Source: Hymenobacter rigui
Lineage (GTDB): Bacteria > Bacteroidota > Bacteroidia > Cytophagales > Hymenobacteraceae
DNA length: 64,000 bases
NCBI RefSeq assembly: GCF_003944715.1
Contig: NZ_RWIT01000004.1
Span: forward strand, 62,001 to 126,000
Reading direction: 5' to 3'
In this document: one piece after another, positions 19,765-28,740 of the stretch
Layout: each line of letters begins with the position of its first letter
Numbering within the stretch: the first letter of the stretch is position 1
Notes under the pieces: generated by a model
Database searches by the model: none
What the model was told of the DNA's origin: nothing
Seen by the model: only the letters and a program-made list of their open reading frames with translations
Made by a program: the position numbers and the translations under genes

Positions 19765-19803
19765 GTGGGTGGGGTGAGAGAGGGGTTGATAAGCTGTTTT
19801 TAG

Positions 19804-19934
19804 AACTAGCTCCCCTCCTTGGAAAGGAGGGGTTGGGGGTGGTTGATTTTTTAGAGCTAAAAAGTAGAAGTAGTTGTCGTTCAAGCGTGGGTCAACCACC
19901 CCCAACCCCTCCTTTCCAAGGAGGGGAGCTAGTT
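19804..19934. repeat. inverted repeat, perfect 43-bp arms (19804-19846 / 19892-19934)
   Basis: Each arm contains CTCCCCTCCTTGGAAAGGAG, itself a short palindrome, then a GGGGTTGGGGGTGGTTGA tail. The element lies between leuC and leuD and the right arm reaches to within 6 bases of the leuC stop. A relative of the same family sits at 58627-58764. Confidence 0.9.
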
Positions 19935-19940
19935 TTAGCA

Positions 19941-21353
19941 CTAGTCTTGGTTCGCGTACTCGAGCACGTACTCCGCCACATCTACCAGCCGGCCTTCCAC
20001 GGCGGTGATGGCGGCTACCAGGGGGGAGGCCAGCAGCGTGCGGGCGCCGGGCCCCTGGCGGCCCTCGAAGTTGCGGTTAGAAGTGGATACGCAGTAGGCG
20101 CCGGCTGGAATTTTGTCCTCGTTCATGGCCAGGCAGGCGCTGCAGCCCGGCTCGCGCAGCTCGAAGCCGGCGGCGGCCAGCACCTGGTCGAGGCCCTCGG
20201 CAATGGCCTGCTGCTCCACCTGCTTGGAGCCGGGCACGATGATGGCCTCCACGTGGGGCGCTTTGCGCTTGCCCCGCACGTAGGCCGCCACCGTGCGCAA
20301 ATCCTCGATGCGGGAGTTGGTGCAGCTACCAATAAACACGTGGCTGATTTCCTTGCCCAGCAGCGACTCGCCGGCCGCAAAACCCATGTACCGCAGCGAC
20401 TTCTCAAAGCTCGGTGCTTCGGCCGCCGCGGCCGGGGCCGGAATGTGGGCGGCCAGCGGCATGCCCATACCGGGGTTGGTGCCGAAGGTTATCATGGGCC
20501 GGATGGCCGAGGCCTCGAAGCGGTGCTCGGCGTCGAACTGCGCGGCCTCGTCCGAAAACAGGGTTTGCCAGTAGGCCACGGCCCGGTCCCAGGCCTCGCC
20601 CTGGGGCGCGAAGGGGCGGCCGTGCAGGTATTCGAAGGTGGTGGCATCGGGGGCAATGAGGCCGCCACGGGCTCCCATTTCGATGCTCATGTTGCACACC
20701 GTCATGCGGCCCTCCATGCTCAGGCTGCGGATGGCGCTGCCGGCGTATTCCACAAAGTAGCCCGTGGCCCCGCCCGTGCCCAGTTGGGCAATTACGTGCA
20801 GAATCACATCCTTGGCCGACACGCCCGGCAGCAGCTCCCCATCCACGGTAATGCGCATGCGCTTGGGCTTATCGAGCAGCAAACACTGCGAAGCCATTAC
20901 CTGCGCCACCTGGCTGGTGCCGATGCCAAACGCAATGGCCCCGAACGCGCCGTGGGTGGAGGTGTGGGAGTCGCCGCACACAATGGTGAGGCCGGGCTGC
21001 GTCACGCCCAGCTCGGGCCCAATCACGTGCACAATACCCTGGTAGGGGTGGCCCAGACCGTACAGCTCCACGCCGTGCCGGGCGCAGTTTTCGGTGAGCT
21101 TTTCCACCTGCGAGCGGCTGAGCGGGTCCTGAATGGGCTGGTCCTGGTGGCGGGTGGGCACGTTGTGGTCGGCGGTGGCCAGCATCTGCCCGGGCCGGCG
21201 CAGCGTCAGGCCCCGGGCCGTCAGCTCGTCAAACGCCTGGGGGCTGGTTACCTCGTGAATCAGGTGCTTGTCGATGTAGAGCACCGACAGCCCGCCGGCC
21301 ACCGCACGCACCACGTGCGCATCCCAGATTTTATCAAATAAGGTGTGAGGCAT
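19941..21353 (-). CDS. leuC: 3-isopropylmalate dehydratase large subunit
   Basis: This 470-residue aconitase-family subunit carries the [4Fe-4S] cluster. The three ligands are Cys344 (IGSCTNSR), Cys404 and Cys407 ([10 protein letters not shown]), close to the E. coli positions. The start [15 protein letters not shown] and the [14 protein letters not shown] segment are typical of LeuC, as are [19 protein letters not shown] and [13 protein letters not shown]. It works as a heterodimer with LeuD. The order leuA-leuC-leuD-leuB on one strand suggests one operon, although repeats occupy the gaps. A near -7 box (TGCCTTTG) lies at 21387-21394. Confidence 0.97.
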   Translation of the reverse strand: MPHTLFDKIWDAHVVRAVAGGLSVLYIDKHLIHEVTSPQAFDELTARGLTLRRPGQMLATADHNVPTRHQDQPIQDPLSRSQVEKLTENCARHGVELYGLGHPYQGIVHVIGPELGVTQPGLTIVCGDSHTSTHGAFGAIAFGIGTSQVAQVMASQCLLLDKPKRMRITVDGELLPGVSAKDVILHVIAQLGTGGATGYFVEYAGSAIRSLSMEGRMTVCNMSIEMGARGGLIAPDATTFEYLHGRPFAPQGEAWDRAVAYWQTLFSDEAAQFDAEHRFEASAIRPMITFGTNPGMGMPLAAHIPAPAAAAEAPSFEKSLRYMGFAAGESLLGKEISHVFIGSCTNSRIEDLRTVAAYVRGKRKAPHVEAIIVPGSKQVEQQAIAEGLDQVLAAAGFELREPGCSACLAMNEDKIPAGAYCVSTSNRNFEGRQGPGARTLLASPLVAAITAVEGRLVDVAEYVLEYANQD

Positions 21354-21422
21354 GAGAGAGGGGTGGGGTGGTTAGGGTAGTGGGAGCAAAGGCACTAATC
21401 TGTCTCTTGCGTTGATGCTGGT

Positions 21423-21537
21423 TGTAGAGACGCAATATTTTGCGTCTCCTCGTTGCTGACGTTGTTATGTCTAGTGTATACAAGTTGTTCATTACCTGGT
21501 CGTTCAACGGCGAGACGCAAAATATTGCGTCTCTACA
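21423..21537. repeat. inverted repeat, perfect 26-bp arms (21423-21448 / 21512-21537)
   Basis: The arms begin TGTAGAGACGCAATATTTTG and end GCGTCTC. Each arm contains its own GAGACGCAA...TTGCGTCTC near-palindrome. It lies between leuA and leuC. The related GAGACGCGACACTTCGCGTC form occurs at 22887-22984 and 30608-30632. Confidence 0.88.
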
Positions 21538-21555
21538 GCTTGTCCAGAGGGCGAA

Positions 21556-22722
21556 TCAACCCGCCGTTACCAGCTGTTGCTGCTCCACCATCACGCGCAA
21601 ATCCTCGTCCACGACCTCCTTTTGACGGTCGGCCAGGACGAGGAAATGGGTGTAGGCTTTGTTGAGGGCCACGCGGTCGAAGTCGTAGCCGATTTTCTGG
21701 AGGCGGTAGGCCAACGCGGCGCGGCCCGAGCGGGCGGTGAGCACAATGCTGGAATCGGGCATGCCCACCTCGCGCGGGTCGATGATTTCGTAGGTTTCGC
21801 GGTGCTTAATCACGCCGTCCTGGTGAATGCCGCTGGAGTGGGCAAAGGCGTTGGCGCCCACAATGGCCTTGTTGGGCTGCACCGGCATGCTCATCAGGTG
21901 CGATACCATGGCCGAGGTTTCGGCCAGCAGCCTGGTGTTGATGCCGGTGCTGAAGTTGAGGTAGGGGTGCTGGCGGAGCACCATCACGGCTTCTTCGAGG
22001 GCCGTGTTGCCGGCCCGCTCGCCCACCCCGTTGATGGTGCATTCCACCTGCCGGGCCCCGCCCAGCACGCCCGCAATGGAGTTGGCCGTGGCCATGCCCA
22101 AATCGTTGTGGCAGTGGGTGGAGAGGCGCACCCGCTCAATGCCGCGCACGTGGTCGGCCAGGTACTTGATTTTGGCCCCGTACTCGGCCGGGAGGCAGTA
22201 GCCGGTGGTATCGGGGATGTTGAGTACGGTGGCCCCGGCCCGGATGGCGGCTTCGCACACGCGGGCCAGAAACTCGTTGTCGGTGCGGCCGGCGTCCTCG
22301 GCGTAAAATTCCACGTCCTCCACAAACGACTTGGCCAGCTTCACGGCCGCCACCGCCCGCTCCAGCACCTGCTCGGGCGTGCTTAGCAGCTTGTAGCGGA
22401 TGTGCGACTCCGAAGTGCCAATGCCGGTATGAATGCGCGGGTAGCGGGCCGCTTTCAGGGCCTCGGCCGCCGTGCGAATGTCGTTTTCCACGGCCCGGGA
22501 AAGGCCGCAGACGGTAGCCTCGCGCGTCTGGGCCGCAATGGCCGCCACCGCCGCAAAGTCGCCGGGGCTGGAAACCGGGAAGCCGGCCTCAATTACATCC
22601 ACGCCGAGTAGCTCCAGCTGCCGGGCAATGAGCAGTTTCTCGTCCCGGTTCAGTTTGCAGCCGGGCACTTGCTCCCCGTCGCGCAGGGTAGTATCGAAGA
22701 TGTGGACTTTCTCGGTAGACAT
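21556..22722 (-). CDS. leuA: 2-isopropylmalate synthase, short form
   Basis: The ATG at 22722 gives 388 residues. It condenses 2-oxoisovalerate with acetyl-CoA, the first leucine-specific step. The N-terminal HMGL-like TIM barrel is complete: [14 protein letters not shown], the [15 protein letters not shown] metal site and the [19 protein letters not shown] motif. A second domain follows with [15 protein letters not shown]. The protein then stops at about 390, so the C-terminal LeuA dimer/allosteric domain (about 110-120 residues in long LeuA) is absent. Leucine feedback through that domain would therefore be missing. A related citramalate or homocitrate synthase is possible, but the leuCDB context favours LeuA. 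Confidence 0.92.
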   Translation of the reverse strand: MSTEKVHIFDTTLRDGEQVPGCKLNRDEKLLIARQLELLGVDVIEAGFPVSSPGDFAAVAAIAAQTREATVCGLSRAVENDIRTAAEALKAARYPRIHTGIGTSESHIRYKLLSTPEQVLERAVAAVKLAKSFVEDVEFYAEDAGRTDNEFLARVCEAAIRAGATVLNIPDTTGYCLPAEYGAKIKYLADHVRGIERVRLSTHCHNDLGMATANSIAGVLGGARQVECTINGVGERAGNTALEEAVMVLRQHPYLNFSTGINTRLLAETSAMVSHLMSMPVQPNKAIVGANAFAHSSGIHQDGVIKHRETYEIIDPREVGMPDSSIVLTARSGRAALAYRLQKIGYDFDRVALNKAYTHFLVLADRQKEVVDEDLRVMVEQQQLVTAG

Positions 22723-23053
22723 GGGCAATGACTTCGTGGCAGAAGGAAAGCCCCAAGTACACCCCCAGCCCCGGCCCCCCGAAACCGGTTTTCGGCACGC
22801 CTACTATTTCAAAAAGTTGCTGGTGTGGCTGTAAGTTGCTGATAGATAGGGCATAGTCGCTAGGTGGCTTACAAAGGCCAACTGCCGTAGAGACGCGACA
22901 CTTCGCGTCTCAGCGTTGAACGAGCGGCATTGTATGGATTCTGAAACGTCGGCAACGGGCAGACGCGAAGTGTCGCGTCTCTACATCTGCTAGCGTATAC
23001 CAACGTGAATCAGACTATTTTGGGACATTCATCAATACAACTACCCGAATGCC
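22723..23053. other. 331-bp gap between leuA and a small plus-strand orf
   Basis: The stretch holds a 24-bp-arm inverted repeat (22887-22910 / 22961-22984) and an AT-richer segment with a weak -7-like TATTTTG at 23016-23022 facing the small orf at 23054. No gene was seen in it. Confidence 0.6.
22887..22984. repeat. inverted repeat, perfect 24-bp arms (22887-22910 / 22961-22984)
   Basis: The arms carry GAGACGCGACACTTCGCGTC, a near-palindrome shared with a solo copy at 30608-30632. The 50-base spacer has no coding signal. The element lies upstream of leuA. Confidence 0.88.
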
Positions 23054-23317
23054 ATGATTACAGCCGAGCATATCCAAACGTACCGATACTATGCAGGAGA
23101 TATTGACGCTTGGGCCAGATTGAAAAACTCGGAAAGCACGATGACGGACGGCATCTGGTATACCATACAGAATATTTTGCACGACCTGTATCTGACGAAG
23201 CATGCCAACACTTCCGAGATATTCCGCCAACAGCTTTCGAACCAGATAAGGGCAGTTTGTGAGAACCCGCAAGTAGAAAAAGAGCTGCTGGAGTTATCAG
23301 CAGAAACTAATCCGTGA
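23054..23317 (+). CDS. hypothetical protein
   Basis: This 87-residue orf is the only plus-strand gene in the branched-chain amino acid cluster. Its base composition is clearly more AT-rich than its neighbours. The product is helical and acidic (MITAEHIQTYRYYAGDIDAW, then NILHDLYLTKHANTSEIF, ending KELLELSAETNP) with no signal peptide or motif I recognise. It resembles small accessory proteins that arrive by transfer. A weak TATTTTG promoter-like element precedes it. An overlapping minus-strand frame at 23015-23272 looks less protein-like. Confidence 0.6.
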   Translation: MITAEHIQTYRYYAGDIDAWARLKNSESTMTDGIWYTIQNILHDLYLTKHANTSEIFRQQLSNQIRAVCENPQVEKELLELSAETNP

Positions 23318-23494
23318 CTTGGCATCTCAGCCAAAAGCGGTGGCTGAAACCTTTTAAGACGTTTTGCAAAGACACGATTTAGGTTCGCTGTGGAGAACCT
23401 GACTGTGCACGGCGAACCTCTGCGAGAAATTCCGATAGAACGAATGTGATGCTACCGTGAAAAGATTCTTCGCAAGCTCAGGATGACAGACGAT

Positions 23495-24760
23495 TTACAC
23501 CAACAAGCTTAGAAAATCCTGCTTCCCGTTTAGATACTCATACGAAAACCCTTCGGCTACCATGCGCTGTTGGATTTCGGCAATGTCGTGGGGGCGCTGC
23601 ACTTCCAGGCCGACGAAAACGGGGCCTTTTTCCTTGTTGTTCTTCTTAATGTACTGAAACTGGATGATGTCGTCGTCCTCGCGCAGCACGTGGTTCACGA
23701 AGCGGCGCAGGGCCCCGGGCTTCTGGTTGAAGGTAACCAGGAAATAGTGCTTGCGGCCCTGGTGGCGCAGGGCCCGCTCCTTGATGTCCTCCATGCGGGT
23801 GATGTCGTTGTTGGAGCCGCTGAGGATGCACACCACCGTTTTGCCCCGGATCTGGGCGGCGTACTGATGCAGCACCGAGAGACTGAGTGTGCCGGCTGGC
23901 TCCAGCACAATGCCTTCCTCGTTGTACATGCGCAACAGGTCCTCGCACACCTGGCCCTCGGGCACCAGCGCCACCTCATCCAGCAGCTCCCGACAGATGG
24001 CAAATGTCAGCTCGCCGGGGCACTTCACGGCGGCCCCATCCACGAAGCTCTCGATGTGCTCCAGCGGCTGCCGCTGCCCCGTCTGGATGGCGCGGTGCAT
24101 GGAGGGCGCGCCCAGGGGCTGCACGCCCACCAGCCGGGTGGCGGGGCTGAGCTGCCGGAACACGCTGCTCACGCCCGCCGCCAGCCCCCCGCCCCCGATG
24201 GGCATAAACACGAAGTCGATGGGCGCGGGGGCGTCGCGGAGGATTTCCAGGCCCACGGTGGCCTGCCCGGCCACCACGGCCGCATCATCGAACGGGTGCA
24301 CGTACACGCCCTGGCGCTGCTGGCAAAACTCCTGCGCCGCCCTCGACGAATCATCAAACGTGGCCCCGGTCAGCACAATTTCCACCTGGTCGCGCCCGAA
24401 CAGGCGCACTTTGTCCACCTTCTGGGCGGGGGTGGCGGCGGGCATGAAGATGTAGCCGCGCCGGCCCAGCAGCTGGCAGGCGTAGGCCACACCCTGGGCG
24501 TGGTTGCCGGCCGAGGCGCACACCACCGGCCGGGTGGCCTCATCGGCCGGCAGCCCCGCCATCTTGTTGTACGCCCCCCGAATCTTGTAGGAGCGCACCA
24601 CCTGCAAATCCTCCCGCTTCAGATAAATAGTGGCCCCATAGGCCGCCGAAAGCCCCAGATTGTGCTGCAGCAGCGTGGGACTGATGACGCCCTGCAGCGT
24701 GCGGGCCGCCTGCTCCACCAAGGGCAGCGGCAGGGCAGGGGTGAGGGTGGCTGGTTCCAT
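23495..24760 (-). CDS. ilvA: threonine ammonia-lyase (threonine dehydratase)
   Basis: The ATG at 24760 gives 421 residues; the longer frame to 24907 crosses repeat DNA. The PLP enzyme deaminates threonine to 2-oxobutanoate for isoleucine. Lys59 in VVRSYKIRGAYNKM binds PLP, VCASAGNHAQGVAYA contacts the substrate, and the PLP phosphate loop is MPIGGGGLAAG. A C-terminal ACT-like region (HYFLVTFNQKPGALRRFVNHVL) follows, as in single-ACT IlvA proteins of about 400-420 residues. It ends YEYLNGKQDFLSLLV. An inverted repeat separates it from ilvC. Confidence 0.95.
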   Translation of the reverse strand: MEPATLTPALPLPLVEQAARTLQGVISPTLLQHNLGLSAAYGATIYLKREDLQVVRSYKIRGAYNKMAGLPADEATRPVVCASAGNHAQGVAYACQLLGRRGYIFMPAATPAQKVDKVRLFGRDQVEIVLTGATFDDSSRAAQEFCQQRQGVYVHPFDDAAVVAGQATVGLEILRDAPAPIDFVFMPIGGGGLAAGVSSVFRQLSPATRLVGVQPLGAPSMHRAIQTGQRQPLEHIESFVDGAAVKCPGELTFAICRELLDEVALVPEGQVCEDLLRMYNEEGIVLEPAGTLSLSVLHQYAAQIRGKTVVCILSGSNNDITRMEDIKERALRHQGRKHYFLVTFNQKPGALRRFVNHVLREDDDIIQFQYIKKNNKEKGPVFVGLEVQRPHDIAEIQQRMVAEGFSYEYLNGKQDFLSLLV

Positions 24761-24782
24761 AAGTACGATGGTAGCGCCAAAA

Positions 24783-24866
24783 ACTGTCATTCCGAGCAAC
24801 GCGAGGAATCTGAGTTGCTCGCTCGAAGCAGTACACCAGATTCCTCGCGTTGCTCGGAATAACAGT
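24783..24866. repeat. inverted repeat of the GTCATTCCGAGC family (24783-24812 / 24837-24866)
   Basis: The 30-bp arms match with one mismatch. The core GTCATTCCGAGCAACGCGAG is related to elements at 26133-26175, 33826-33862 and 38908-38998. It occupies the ilvC-ilvA gap. Confidence 0.85.
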
Positions 24867-24881
24867 TCAGGCAGATTGTCG

Positions 24882-25976
24882 TTAGTTACCGTCGGCCGTG
24901 AGGGCATAGGCTTCTTCCTGTTCTACTTTTTCGGCGGCGCGGGAGCGTAGCTCGCGCACGGTAGCACCGGTCTGCCACAGCTCCGAGTCGCGCACTTCCT
25001 TCAGCTCGGCTTCCAGCTCTTGGCGGTAGCCGGGCGTAGAGCCGCGCTGAATGGTGCGGGCGGCTTCTTGGCCTGAGGCCACGCTGTCGTACAGCTCGTT
25101 GAGCACGGGTAGGGTGGCCTCGCGGAAGCGGCCTTTCCAATCCAGGGCGCCGCGCTGGGCCGTGACGGAGCAGTTGCTGAACATCCAGTCCATGCCGTTT
25201 TCGCCCACCAGCGGCACCAGGCTCTGGGTGAGCTCCTCCACGGTTTCGTTGAAGGCCTCGGAGGGCGAGTGGCCGCGCTGGCGCAGCACCTGGTACTGGG
25301 CTTCGATGATGCCGGCCAGCGCGCCCATCAGCACGCCCCGCTCGCCGGTGAGGTCGGAGTACACTTCCTTGCGAAAATCGGTTTCGAACAGGTAGCCCGA
25401 GCCCACCCCGATGCCCAGCGCCACGGCCTTCTCGTAGGCGTGGCCGGTGGCATCCTGGTACACGGCAAATGACGAGTTCAGCCCGCCCCCGGCCATAAAC
25501 AGCCGGCGCAGACTCGTGCCGCTGCCCTTGGGCGCTACCAGCACCACGTCCACGTCGGCGGGCGGGATGATGCCCGTCTGGTCGTTGAAGGTGATGCCGA
25601 AGCCGTGGGAGAAGTACAGGGTTTTGCCGGCCGTGAGGTGGGGCTTGAGCGTGGGCCACACGGCAATCTGGCCGGCATCGGAGAGGAGGTTGGCCAGGAT
25701 GGTGCCCCGCTCGGCCGCTTCTTCCAGGCCGAACAGCGTTTCGCCGGCCACCCAGCCATCGGCCTCCGCCTTGCGCCACGAAGCCGAATCGGGCCGCTGC
25801 CCCACAATCACGCGGAAGCCGTTGTCGCGCAGGTTCAGGGCCTGGCCGGGACCCTGCACGCCGTAGCCCAGCACGGCAATTGTCTCGCTTTGCAGAATGG
25901 TGCGGGCCTTTTCCAACGGAAATTCCTCGCGGGTTACAACGTGTTCTTCTACGCCGCCAAAGTTGATGGTTGCCAT
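24882..25976 (-). CDS. ilvC: ketol-acid reductoisomerase (NADP+)
   Basis: This 364-residue protein isomerises and reduces acetolactate or acetohydroxybutyrate. The Rossmann motif is IAVLGYGVQGPGQALNLRDN, a form typical of Bacteroidetes, and VIVGQRPDSASW is the NADPH phosphate loop. The DVVLVAPKGSGTSLRRLF and SDLTGERGVLMGALAGIIEAQ segments contain the Mg-binding acidic residues. A late NCSVTAQRGALDW lies in the knotted domain. It lies between ilvN and ilvA on the same strand. Confidence 0.96.
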   Translation of the reverse strand: MATINFGGVEEHVVTREEFPLEKARTILQSETIAVLGYGVQGPGQALNLRDNGFRVIVGQRPDSASWRKAEADGWVAGETLFGLEEAAERGTILANLLSDAGQIAVWPTLKPHLTAGKTLYFSHGFGITFNDQTGIIPPADVDVVLVAPKGSGTSLRRLFMAGGGLNSSFAVYQDATGHAYEKAVALGIGVGSGYLFETDFRKEVYSDLTGERGVLMGALAGIIEAQYQVLRQRGHSPSEAFNETVEELTQSLVPLVGENGMDWMFSNCSVTAQRGALDWKGRFREATLPVLNELYDSVASGQEAARTIQRGSTPGYRQELEAELKEVRDSELWQTGATVRELRSRAAEKVEQEEAYALTADGN

Positions 25977-26038
25977 GATGGAGTTGGGTTTAGGGTTGGT
26001 AGTTGTTTGTTGCTGGTTGTCAGTTCTGAAAGGACTGT

Positions 26039-26175
26039 CATGCTGAGCGAAGCCGAAGCATCTCTCCCGCTTCGTTCGGGTGATTCACTAGCCCAGGGTT
26101 TAAACCCTGGGCTACGGAGCGGCTAGCTTTGCAACGTCAGCACGCGAGATTCCTCGCGCTGCTCGGAATGACGTT
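26039..26175. repeat. compound repeat: half REP, 26-bp perfect palindrome (26089-26114), second REP
   Basis: The ilvN-ilvC gap holds three repeat pieces. A half copy of the GTCATGCTGAGC family begins at 26039. A perfect palindrome spans 26089-26114 (TAGCCCAGGGTTT and its complement). A GTCAGCACGCGAGATTCCTC half copy lies at about 26137-26175. There is no gene in it. Confidence 0.82.
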
Positions 26176-26184
26176 CTGGTGGGG

Positions 26185-26775
26185 TCACATCGAAAACACC
26201 TTGTCGCGGCGGTCGAGGAACTCGTTTTCGCTCACTTCTTCGCCGGGCTGCTGGCGCTCGAACTCGCGCAGCTTGTGGTGGAAGCCCTGGCTGGTTTTGA
26301 TGATGGCAATGCGGGCCGAGCGCACAAACTCGATGAGGCCGTAGGGATGCAGCACGGCCAGCAGCTTGTCGGTTTCCTCGCGGTGGCCGGTGGTTTCAAA
26401 CACCGTGTAATCCTTGCGGATGAGCACCACCCGGGCCCCGTGCTCGCGCAGCAGCCGCTCCACCAGTGCCCGCTCGGCAATGACGTCGGTGGGCACTTTG
26501 TAGAGGGCCATTTCCTGCCAGATGACTTCCTCGTTGGGGTTGAAGTACACCTTCAGCACCTCCACCTGCTTTTCCATCTGGCGGGCAATCTTGCGCACCA
26601 CCTCCTCCGACTCGTGCACCACAATGTTGAAGCGGTGAATCCCCTCAATCTCCGAAGGTGAGGTGTTCAGGCTCTCGATGTTGATTTTGCGCCGCGAGAA
26701 GATGATGGCCAACCGGTTAAGTAGTCCCACCTGGTTCTCGGTGTACGCCGTGATGTTGTATTCTTGCTTGGACAT
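26185..26775 (-). CDS. ilvN: acetolactate synthase small (regulatory) subunit
   Basis: The ATG at 26775 gives a 196-residue protein beginning MSKQEYNITAYTENQVGLLN; a second ATG at 26790 is possible. The N-terminal ACT domain (about 5-75) has the TENQVGLLNRLAIIFSRRKI and HESEEVVRKIARQMEKQVEV segments. The C-terminal ALS_ss_C part follows, ending FLDRRDKVFSM. It binds IlvB and confers valine feedback. It lies 219 bp after ilvB, the gap being filled by a repeat. Confidence 0.93.
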   Translation of the reverse strand: MSKQEYNITAYTENQVGLLNRLAIIFSRRKINIESLNTSPSEIEGIHRFNIVVHESEEVVRKIARQMEKQVEVLKVYFNPNEEVIWQEMALYKVPTDVIAERALVERLLREHGARVVLIRKDYTVFETTGHREETDKLLAVLHPYGLIEFVRSARIAIIKTSQGFHHKLREFERQQPGEEVSENEFLDRRDKVFSM

Positions 26776-26830
26776 GAGGCGGTGAAGCATGAGAGGTGAG
26801 GCAGACAACCCGCGCAGCATTGCGAACAGC

Positions 26831-26991
26831 GTGTCATTGCGAGCGGAGCGAAGCAATCCTTCCTTTTCAAGGGCAAAAGCTCCGACTTGGTCCAAAGACT
26901 TTCATCAGCAGCTCCGGTCAGGGCTTGTCTTGGTTCGAGGTGAGGCGCTGCGAGAAGGAAGGATTGCTTCGTCGTGCCTCCTCGCAATGAC
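26831..26991. repeat. inverted repeat of the GTCATTGCGAGC family (26831-26866 / 26953-26991)
   Basis: The left arm reads GTGTCATTGCGAGCGGAGCG and runs to the AAGCAATCCTTCCTT core. The right arm is its imperfect reverse complement. The element fills the gap between ilvB and ilvN, with about 86 bases of spacer. GTCATTGCGAGC-type repeats occur in many bacterial genomes. Confidence 0.8.
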
Positions 26992-26994
26992 GCG

Positions 26995-28740
26995 TTACTT
27001 TAAGCGGATTTCGCCCACGCCGCAGCCCTGAGGTACCATCGGGAAAATGTTGTTTTCGCGGGTCACGCGCACTTCCAGCAGGAAAGAGCCGGGGTGAGTG
27101 AGCAGCTGGCGCAGGGCGGGTTGCAGGTCGGGGCGGTGCTCCACGCGGCGGGCAGCAATGCCGTAGCCGTTGGCTACCGTCACGTAATCGGGGCTGGCAA
27201 TTTCCACGGCGGAGTATCGCCGCTCGTGGAACAGCTCCTGCCACTGCCGCACCATGCCCAGGAACTGGTTGTTGAGCAGCAGAATTTTTACCTCGATGCC
27301 GGTTTGCATGATGGTGCCCAGCTCCTGAATCGTCATCTGAATGCCCCCGTCGCCGATGACGGCCACCACCGTGCGATGCGGCGCGCCGTAGCGGGCCCCG
27401 ATGGCGGCCGGCAGGGCAAAGCCCATGGTGCCCAGCCCGCCGCTGGTAATGCTCAGGCGCGGGTGGTTGAGGCGGGCGTAGCGGCAGGCCACCATCTGGT
27501 GCTGGCCCACGTCCGTTACAATGATGGCCTCGCCCAGGGTCAGCTCGTTGAGCTGGTGAATCACCTCGCCCATGGTCAGCTCGTCCTGGGTCGGGAACAG
27601 CTCGTCCTGAATCACGGCGGCCACTTCTTCGGCGTCATGGTCGCGGAAGCGTTGGCGCCACGCGGGGTGTTGGCGGGCGGCTACCAGCTGCGTGAGCAGG
27701 GGCAGGGTTTCCTTGCAGTCGCCCCACACCGGCACGGTGGCCGTCACGTTCTTGTCGATTTCGGTGGGGTCGATGTCGAGGTGGATGATCTGGGCCTGAC
27801 GGGCGTATTTGTCGAGGCGGCCCGTTACCCGGTCGTCGAAGCGCATGCCGATGGCCACGAGCACGTCGCACTCGTTGGTCAGGACGTTGGGGCCGTAGTT
27901 GCCGTGCATGCCCAGCATGCCCACGTTCAGCGGGTGGCCGGTGGGCAGGGCCCCGGCCCCCAGAATCGTCCAAGCCGCCGGAATCCCGCTTTTCTCGATG
28001 AATTCCCGGAACTCGTCCTCGGCCTGACCCAGCAGCACGCCCTGGCCCCAGAGTACCAACGGGCGCTGGGCTTGGTTGATGAGGTCGGCGGCGCGCTGCA
28101 CGTACTCGGGGCGCACCACGGGCCGGGGCCGGTAGCTGCGGATGTGGGTGCAGGGCTCGTAGCCGGCGTGCTCGAACAGCTGCAGCTGGGCGTTTTTGGT
28201 GATGTCGAGCAGAACCGGGCCGGGCCGGCCGCTGCGGGCAATGTAGAAGGCTTTGGCCAGCGCCGCCGGAATATCCCGGGCGTCCGTTATCTGGTGGTTC
28301 CACTTGGTAACGGGCGTGGTGATGTTCAGAATGTCGGTTTCCTGGAAGGCGTCGGTGCCCAGCAAATGCGCAAATACCTGCCCCGTGATGCACACCAGTG
28401 GGGTGGAGTCAATCTGGGCGTCAGCCAGGCCGGTGACCAGGTTGGTAGCACCGGGGCCGCTGGTGGCAAACACCACGCCCACCCGGCCCGAGGCGCGGGC
28501 ATAGCCCTGGGCGGCGTGAATACCGCCCTGCTCGTGGCGTACCAGCACGTGGTTCAGTTGCTCCTGAAAATCATACAGGGCATCGTAAATGGGGATGATG
28601 GCCCCGCCGGGGTAGCCAAAAATCGTGTCCACGCCCTCGGCCACTAGGCCCTGCAACAGGGCCACGGCCCCGGATACCTGCGGGGCGGCCAGGGCCTCAG
28701 GCGAGGCTGGCGCGGACTGAAGCTGCGGGTTCGGGAACAT
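26995..28740 (-). CDS. ilvB: acetolactate synthase large (catalytic) subunit
   Basis: This 581-residue ThDP enzyme starts at an ATG at 28740. It condenses pyruvate with pyruvate or 2-oxobutanoate. It shows the ThDP-activating Glu region [18 protein letters not shown] and [48 protein letters not shown] and the central FAD/TPP-like domain follow. The C-terminal ThDP-binding part has [15 protein letters not shown] and [21 protein letters not shown]. Its first 44 bases overlap the end of ilvD, so the two are tightly coupled. IlvN is the next gene. Confidence 0.96.
   Translation of the reverse strand: MFPNPQLQSAPASPEALAAPQVSGAVALLQGLVAEGVDTIFGYPGGAIIPIYDALYDFQEQLNHVLVRHEQGGIHAAQGYARASGRVGVVFATSGPGATNLVTGLADAQIDSTPLVCITGQVFAHLLGTDAFQETDILNITTPVTKWNHQITDARDIPAALAKAFYIARSGRPGPVLLDITKNAQLQLFEHAGYEPCTHIRSYRPRPVVRPEYVQRAADLINQAQRPLVLWGQGVLLGQAEDEFREFIEKSGIPAAWTILGAGALPTGHPLNVGMLGMHGNYGPNVLTNECDVLVAIGMRFDDRVTGRLDKYARQAQIIHLDIDPTEIDKNVTATVPVWGDCKETLPLLTQLVAARQHPAWRQRFRDHDAEEVAAVIQDELFPTQDELTMGEVIHQLNELTLGEAIIVTDVGQHQMVACRYARLNHPRLSITSGGLGTMGFALPAAIGARYGAPHRTVVAVIGDGGIQMTIQELGTIMQTGIEVKILLLNNQFLGMVRQWQELFHERRYSAVEIASPDYVTVANGYGIAARRVEHRPDLQPALRQLLTHPGSFLLEVRVTRENNIFPMVPQGCGVGEIRLK

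Noticed and set aside
19833-21341. 502-codon open frame on the plus strand
   Set aside because: It lies exactly opposite leuC. In a GC-rich genome antisense frames stay open by composition, and its product has no recognisable motif.
23015-23272. 85-codon minus-strand frame
   Set aside because: It overlaps the plus-strand orf at 23054, which has a more protein-like composition and better flanks.
27094-28647. 517-codon open frame on the plus strand
   Set aside because: It is the antisense of ilvB, with a low-complexity Gly/Val/His-rich product and no domain.
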